Assembly: GCA_903917305.1 (NCBI GenBank)
Contig: CAIXAA010000722.1
Coordinates: 1 to 10,334 of the forward strand
Source of the DNA: an uncultured Myxococcales bacterium
GTDB lineage: Bacteria; Myxococcota_A; UBA9042
DNA length: 10,334 nt
Direction of reading: 5' to 3'
Part shown: piece after piece, positions 7,518-10,334 of the stretch
How positions within the stretch are numbered: the first letter of the stretch is position 1
Layout of the letters: each line of letters begins with the position of its first letter
Notes under the pieces: generated by a model
What the model was told of the DNA's origin: nothing
Databases searched by the model: none
What the model saw: only the letters and a program-made list of their open reading frames with translations
Translations under genes and position numbers: made by a program

Positions 7518-7584
7518 AATATAGAGCCTTACGCGCGGTGTCGCGTGACCCGACTTGGAGTGACCGCATACCTTCTGGCCATAG

Positions 7585-7605
7585 CCGTGCGCGAGTTGCG
7601 CACGG
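7585..7605 (+). promoter_or_regulatory. Perfect 8-bp hairpin in the leader of the ParB-like gene
   Basis: CCGTGCGC (7585-7592) and GCGCACGG (7598-7605) are exact reverse complements around the 5-nt loop GAGTT, 33 bp before the ATG. No T-run follows, so an intrinsic terminator is unlikely. It may be a dyad operator or an RNA hairpin near the ribosome binding site. Confidence 0.6.
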
Positions 7606-7638
7606 TTGCGACCTCGTTTGCCAGACCCGGAGACCAAC

Positions 7639-9429
7639 ATGGACATGGAATCATTGGATAAGCTTGTTCTCGTTCCTCAAGCGCTGGAAATTATTGGAAC
7701 GGCTGAAACTGCGGGCGAAAGCCCGCCCCAGGCGCAGAAGTCCGGCGACGCCACCAACGTGCCGATCCAGCCGCGGGCGACCGAGAACTGCGCGCCCGAA
7801 GCGCCGGCTCCGATGACGCCGGGGGCGGTGGGCGCGGACAAGACGACCACCGATCTCTCGGCGGTCGAAACCCAACGTGAAGCCGATGCCGGCACCGTCG
7901 AGACGCCGGCAGCGGAAGGCTTCGATCCGATCATCGGTCGCGGCGCTGCCAAAGGCGGCGACGGGGGCGCAGACCTGGGTCAGCAGGGCGCCACCGGCGC
8001 ACAGATCGACGCGACCGGTGATGCAGGGATGAACTTGCCGGCCGATCCGGCGGCGGCAGCGGTGGTGGTGGACCCCGCCACGGACGGCTTGCTTGCGTGT
8101 AATATCACGGAGGTGCCTGGCGGAACGGTCGCGAACCTGCCAGCGCGGAACAGCACGGGCGCCGACGGCGACAGCACCGAGCCGAAGGTTCCCATCAAGC
8201 GCGATATTCCGGCGGCCACCGGTACCGACTCGACCGTGCCCACCGAGGTTATTGATCCTGCAAGCGAAAACCCGCCGCCGCTGCCCGAGCTCGACGACGC
8301 GAACGATTCGTCGGGCCAGGTGCTGGCGATTGACAGCTCGTCGTCGGACGCTGGCGATCCGATGGCGTCGGGGGCGAGCGGCCGTTCCGTCACGTTCCAG
8401 AGCGGCGCCTTCAAGGAGGCGCACCCCATCGATTCCAAACGGAAACCCGTCCGCAAGGCGGCGCGGGCCGTTCACTGCTCCTCGCCGATCAACGTCCACG
8501 TGGACGGTGCCTCGCCGAGCGATGACTGCGCAGAGGCCCCACCGACCTGGATCGAGCGAATTCCGATCGACCGTCTTGAGTTCGACGCCCAGGTCCGCGA
8601 AATCTGTCAGTTTCGCGTGATCGAGTACGATCAGGACATGGGAAGGGGGGCGAAGTTTCCGCCCCTCGAAGTGCACACCTGCATCGATGCGGCAGGCGTG
8701 CGCCACTATTACCTGGTGGGTGGCTTCCACAGGTTGTCGGCCTACGTCGCGCGCCGGCACAAGTACGTCGAGTGCGTGGTCACGGAGGGCGACTTGCGTG
8801 CCGCGAAATGGGCGGCTGCCGCCAGCAACATTGCCCACGGCATTCGCCGCAATGACGAAGACAAGCGGCGCGCCGTATGGCTTCTGCTCGAGGACGACGA
8901 GTGGCGCCAAATGACCGACCGGCCGATCGCCGCCTACGTCAAGGTATCGCCGACGTTCGTCGGGAACATGCGTCGCGAGTACGACCGCAAGCACGGCATC
9001 GGGCCGGATCGGGTGACGACTAGAAAGTCGAGCGACGGTCGGACGTTCACATTCGGCGGGAATGCCGCGACGCCTGCGACCGACACCGACAAGGCGGCGG
9101 AGGAGACCGCGCAGGTTGAGTCGGCGCCACCGGCGAAGCGGCCGAGCCGCAAAGCCCGCGTGCCGCTCAAGTTCGGGCGCACGAAGCCGGGTCCGGGGCT
9201 GGCACCCGCAATCCCCTCGGCTGACCACAAGCCCGAGGAGGTGCCGTCGACGCCGAAGGAAATGCCGCAAGCAACTGACCAACAGAAGGAATCTCCCGAA
9301 GAGGCAGAGGCTGCATATGCCGCCGGCAGCGGCGACGCGTTGACGCTGCGCCTGCAAGACCTTCGTCGCGAGGGCGTGCCGTTCGCGGCCATCCTCGCGA
9401 CCATCAAGCGCATTTGGGACGTGCTGTAG
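7639..9429 (+). CDS. ParB-like nuclease-fold DNA-binding protein with a long low-complexity N-terminus
   Basis: A 596-aa protein. Residues about 303-385 form a ParB N-terminal domain: IERIPIDRLEFDAQVR, then GAKFPPLEVH, then YYLVGGFHRLSAYVARRH, the last matching the Arg-containing nucleotide-binding box of ParB relatives. Residues about 397-448 (NIAHGIRRNDEDKRRAV, DDEW, TDRPIAAYVKVSPTFVGNMRREY) are the helix-turn-helix segment that follows this domain in a family of mobile-element ParB-like proteins, including the SSDGRTF motif after it. Such proteins usually start close to the ParB domain; here about 300 residues rich in Ala, Pro, Asp, Thr and Gly precede it, with a basic patch near 270-280. 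A second low-complexity linker (475-555) leads to a short helical C-terminus. ATG at 7639 has GGAG six bases upstream. A role in segregation, replication control or regulation of the element is inferred; true plasmid partition would normally need a ParA, and none is visible. Confidence 0.88.
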   Translation: MDMESLDKLVLVPQALEIIGTAETAGESPPQAQKSGDATNVPIQPRATENCAPEAPAPMTPGAVGADKTTTDLSAVETQREADAGTVETPAAEGFDPIIGRGAAKGGDGGADLGQQGATGAQIDATGDAGMNLPADPAAAAVVVDPATDGLLACNITEVPGGTVANLPARNSTGADGDSTEPKVPIKRDIPAATGTDSTVPTEVIDPASENPPPLPELDDANDSSGQVLAIDSSSSDAGDPMASGASGRSVTFQSGAFKEAHPIDSKRKPVRKAARAVHCSSPINVHVDGASPSDDCAEAPPTWIERIPIDRLEFDAQVREICQFRVIEYDQDMGRGAKFPPLEVHTCIDAAGVRHYYLVGGFHRLSAYVARRHKYVECVVTEGDLRAAKWAAAASNIAHGIRRNDEDKRRAVWLLLEDDEWRQMTDRPIAAYVKVSPTFVGNMRREYDRKHGIGPDRVTTRKSSDGRTFTFGGNAATPATDTDKAAEETAQVESAPPAKRPSRKARVPLKFGRTKPGPGLAPAIPSADHKPEEVPSTPKEMPQATDQQKESPEEAEAAYAAGSGDALTLRLQDLRREGVPFAAILATIKRIWDVL

Positions 9430-9523
9430 CGCGCAGGCGACAGGCTGTAGAGCCCGCACCCACGTCATCGGACCGCATTGTCCAACTTCGTCATAACACC
9501 GTAATATTGAAAAGGAGTGTCCT

Positions 9524-10171
9524 GTGAGTGATCAGAACAAGAACAACATTGAGGAGCGCGAACGTTCCTCGGGACTTCCGGAGCGCCTTGAACGCAAGCC
9601 TGCCGTTCTCACGGCAGCCCCGGCTTTCGACATGGAGTCGATGCGCCTCGACACCGACTACACGAAGCTCGCCGCGACGACTCGCGAGCAGTCCAGCATC
9701 CCGACCGAAAAGCCGGGCAAACACGACTTCTTCCGGGTGCACCCGCACAACATGATGGATGCCTCTGTCCTGCAGAACGAGGCTGATGGCTTTTGCTACA
9801 TCGTGTCGCCGGGCGTTGCCGTGATGTTGGAGGGCAACCTGGCGAAGCCCAAGACCCTGTACCTGTGGATGAATCGCGCGGGCACATACGGCATTTGGCC
9901 CTGCGGCCTGCCGCTCGACGATGGAACTGACTACCCCGCCTGGCAGTCGGCGCACGCGGTATGCCAGACCGCGATGCAGCGCTGGCTGCGCATCGCGTGG
10001 AACAAGTCGGCGAACGGCTACGACATGATTTTCGTGAGCGACAACGTCCGTGTCCCGGAGCCGGCGTGGCCCACCGCCAGCCTCTCGGAGATCCTCGGCA
10101 AGGCCTTCAAGGGCCGCATCATCACCGACCTCGACCACCCGGTGCTGCGCCGTCTGCGGGGCGAAGTGTGA
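9524..10171 (+). CDS. Conserved mobile-element protein of unknown function (ends HPVLRRLRGEV)
   Basis: A 215-aa soluble protein matching a family I recognise only as an uncharacterised companion of exonuclease/polymerase genes in integrative elements. Shared features visible here are RLDTDYT near the N-terminus, DFFRVHP (68-74), a strand-rich part with CYIVSPGV (91-98), LYLWMNRAGTYGIWPCGLP (112-130), an aromatic-rich helix with AMQRWLRIAWN (150-160) and NGYDMIF (164-170), then VPEPAWP, ILGKAFKGR and the terminal HPVLRRLRGEV. No catalytic motif is apparent. The GTG start has AAAGGAG six bases upstream, an unusually strong site. An AT-rich patch before it (9492-9510) may include a promoter: TTGTCC at 9478 and TAATAT at 9502 lie 18 bp apart, but the implied transcript start would fall inside the ribosome site. 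Its stop overlaps the next start in GTGA, implying coupled translation. Confidence 0.85.
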   Translation: MSDQNKNNIEERERSSGLPERLERKPAVLTAAPAFDMESMRLDTDYTKLAATTREQSSIPTEKPGKHDFFRVHPHNMMDASVLQNEADGFCYIVSPGVAVMLEGNLAKPKTLYLWMNRAGTYGIWPCGLPLDDGTDYPAWQSAHAVCQTAMQRWLRIAWNKSANGYDMIFVSDNVRVPEPAWPTASLSEILGKAFKGRIITDLDHPVLRRLRGEV

Positions 10172-10334
10172 TCGATGCGTTGCGCCGCTTCAAGGAAATC
10201 CACTTTGTGGACTGCGAGTTCGGACTGCCGGTCGATGGACGGCCGGTAGTCCGGTGTCTCGTCGTGATCGAATGGCGATCGGGACGTTGTCGCCGCTTCT
10301 GGGTCGACGAACTGGCCACGATGGCGCAGCCGCC
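10168..10334 (+). CDS. DnaQ-like 3'-5' exonuclease domain, likely N-terminus of a DNA polymerase (cut by the right edge)
   Basis: Only 55 codons are visible. From the GTG at 10168-10170, overlapping the previous stop by four bases, the protein reads through IHFVDCEFGLPVDG. Here DCEF (Asp15, Glu17) fits the exo I motif DxE of DEDD exonucleases at the usual position near the N-terminus; a strand (VVRCLVVIEW) and FWVDEL follow, as in this fold. In related elements, from general knowledge, the gene at this position encodes a family A-type DNA polymerase with an N-terminal proofreading exonuclease. The polymerase part cannot be seen here and is inference. A stand-alone exonuclease is the main alternative. 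Gene presence is well supported by the coupled start and uninterrupted frame to the edge. Confidence 0.65.
   Translation, partial: MIDALRRFKEIHFVDCEFGLPVDGRPVVRCLVVIEWRSGRCRRFWVDELATMAQP

Larger units (their letters stand above)
7047..7638. other. 592-bp leader region without a supported gene, upstream of the ParB-like gene
   Basis: Short frames on both strands lack start signals and motifs. One plus-strand frame ends near 7266 with LGRPRDAIAAALHRR, reminiscent of a DNA-binding helix, and may be the remnant of a lost gene. The right part holds four TTGCAA boxes (7390-7514), a short inverted repeat ACGCG/CGCGT (7531-7546) and a perfect 8-bp hairpin (7585-7605), so it is probably regulatory. 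The sequence TATAGA at 7520-7525 is a possible -10 element, but no good -35 lies at the proper distance. Confidence 0.5.

Noticed and set aside
7585..7605. Hairpin considered as an intrinsic terminator
   Set aside because: No run of T follows, and it lies immediately upstream of a gene in the same direction.
7651..9468. 605-aa minus-strand frame
   Set aside because: Exact antisense of the ParB-like gene, whose motifs are clear; long shadows are common at this GC content.
1..10334. CRISPR array or insertion sequence with terminal inverted repeats
   Set aside because: No regularly spaced repeats and no transposase-like frame were found on either strand.

Overview
The window is high-GC bacterial DNA with the density of long opposite-strand open frames expected at that composition. 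Two predicted lipoproteins, one with an OmpA-type peptidoglycan-binding domain, point to a Gram-negative host. Its class cannot be fixed from the sequence; a proteobacterium or myxobacterium-like lineage is a low-confidence guess.

Layout: positions 1-3111 look like ordinary chromosome. They hold an OmpA-family lipoprotein (minus strand, cut by the left edge), a divergent large lipoprotein of unknown function (plus strand), and, converging on it with a 3-bp gap, exonuclease III (xth, minus strand). From about 3112 to the right edge the content is that of an integrative mobile element. A tyrosine recombinase ends 24 bp before the xth start codon, and an excisionase-type helix-turn-helix gene lies directly upstream and overlaps it by 287 nt. 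Next comes a gene-poor stretch ending in the decayed C-terminal third of a second, unrelated tyrosine integrase (about 5415-5668). After that all genes read rightwards: an uncharacterised 402-aa protein, a 596-aa ParB-like protein with a very long low-complexity N-terminus, a 215-aa protein of a conserved unnamed family, and the first 55 codons of a protein with a DnaQ-like exonuclease motif, probably the N-terminus of a family A-type DNA polymerase.

How the parts may work together (inference): Int and the Xis-like protein would move the element. The rightward genes look like a DNA-maintenance cassette, a ParB-like DNA-binding protein plus a tightly coupled pair ending in an exonuclease/polymerase. 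A cluster of four TTGCAA boxes and a perfect 8-bp hairpin sit just upstream of the ParB-like gene and are the best candidates for its binding or control sites. The integrase remnant shows that the locus has taken up mobile DNA more than once or has swapped its integration module. The right end of the element is outside the window.
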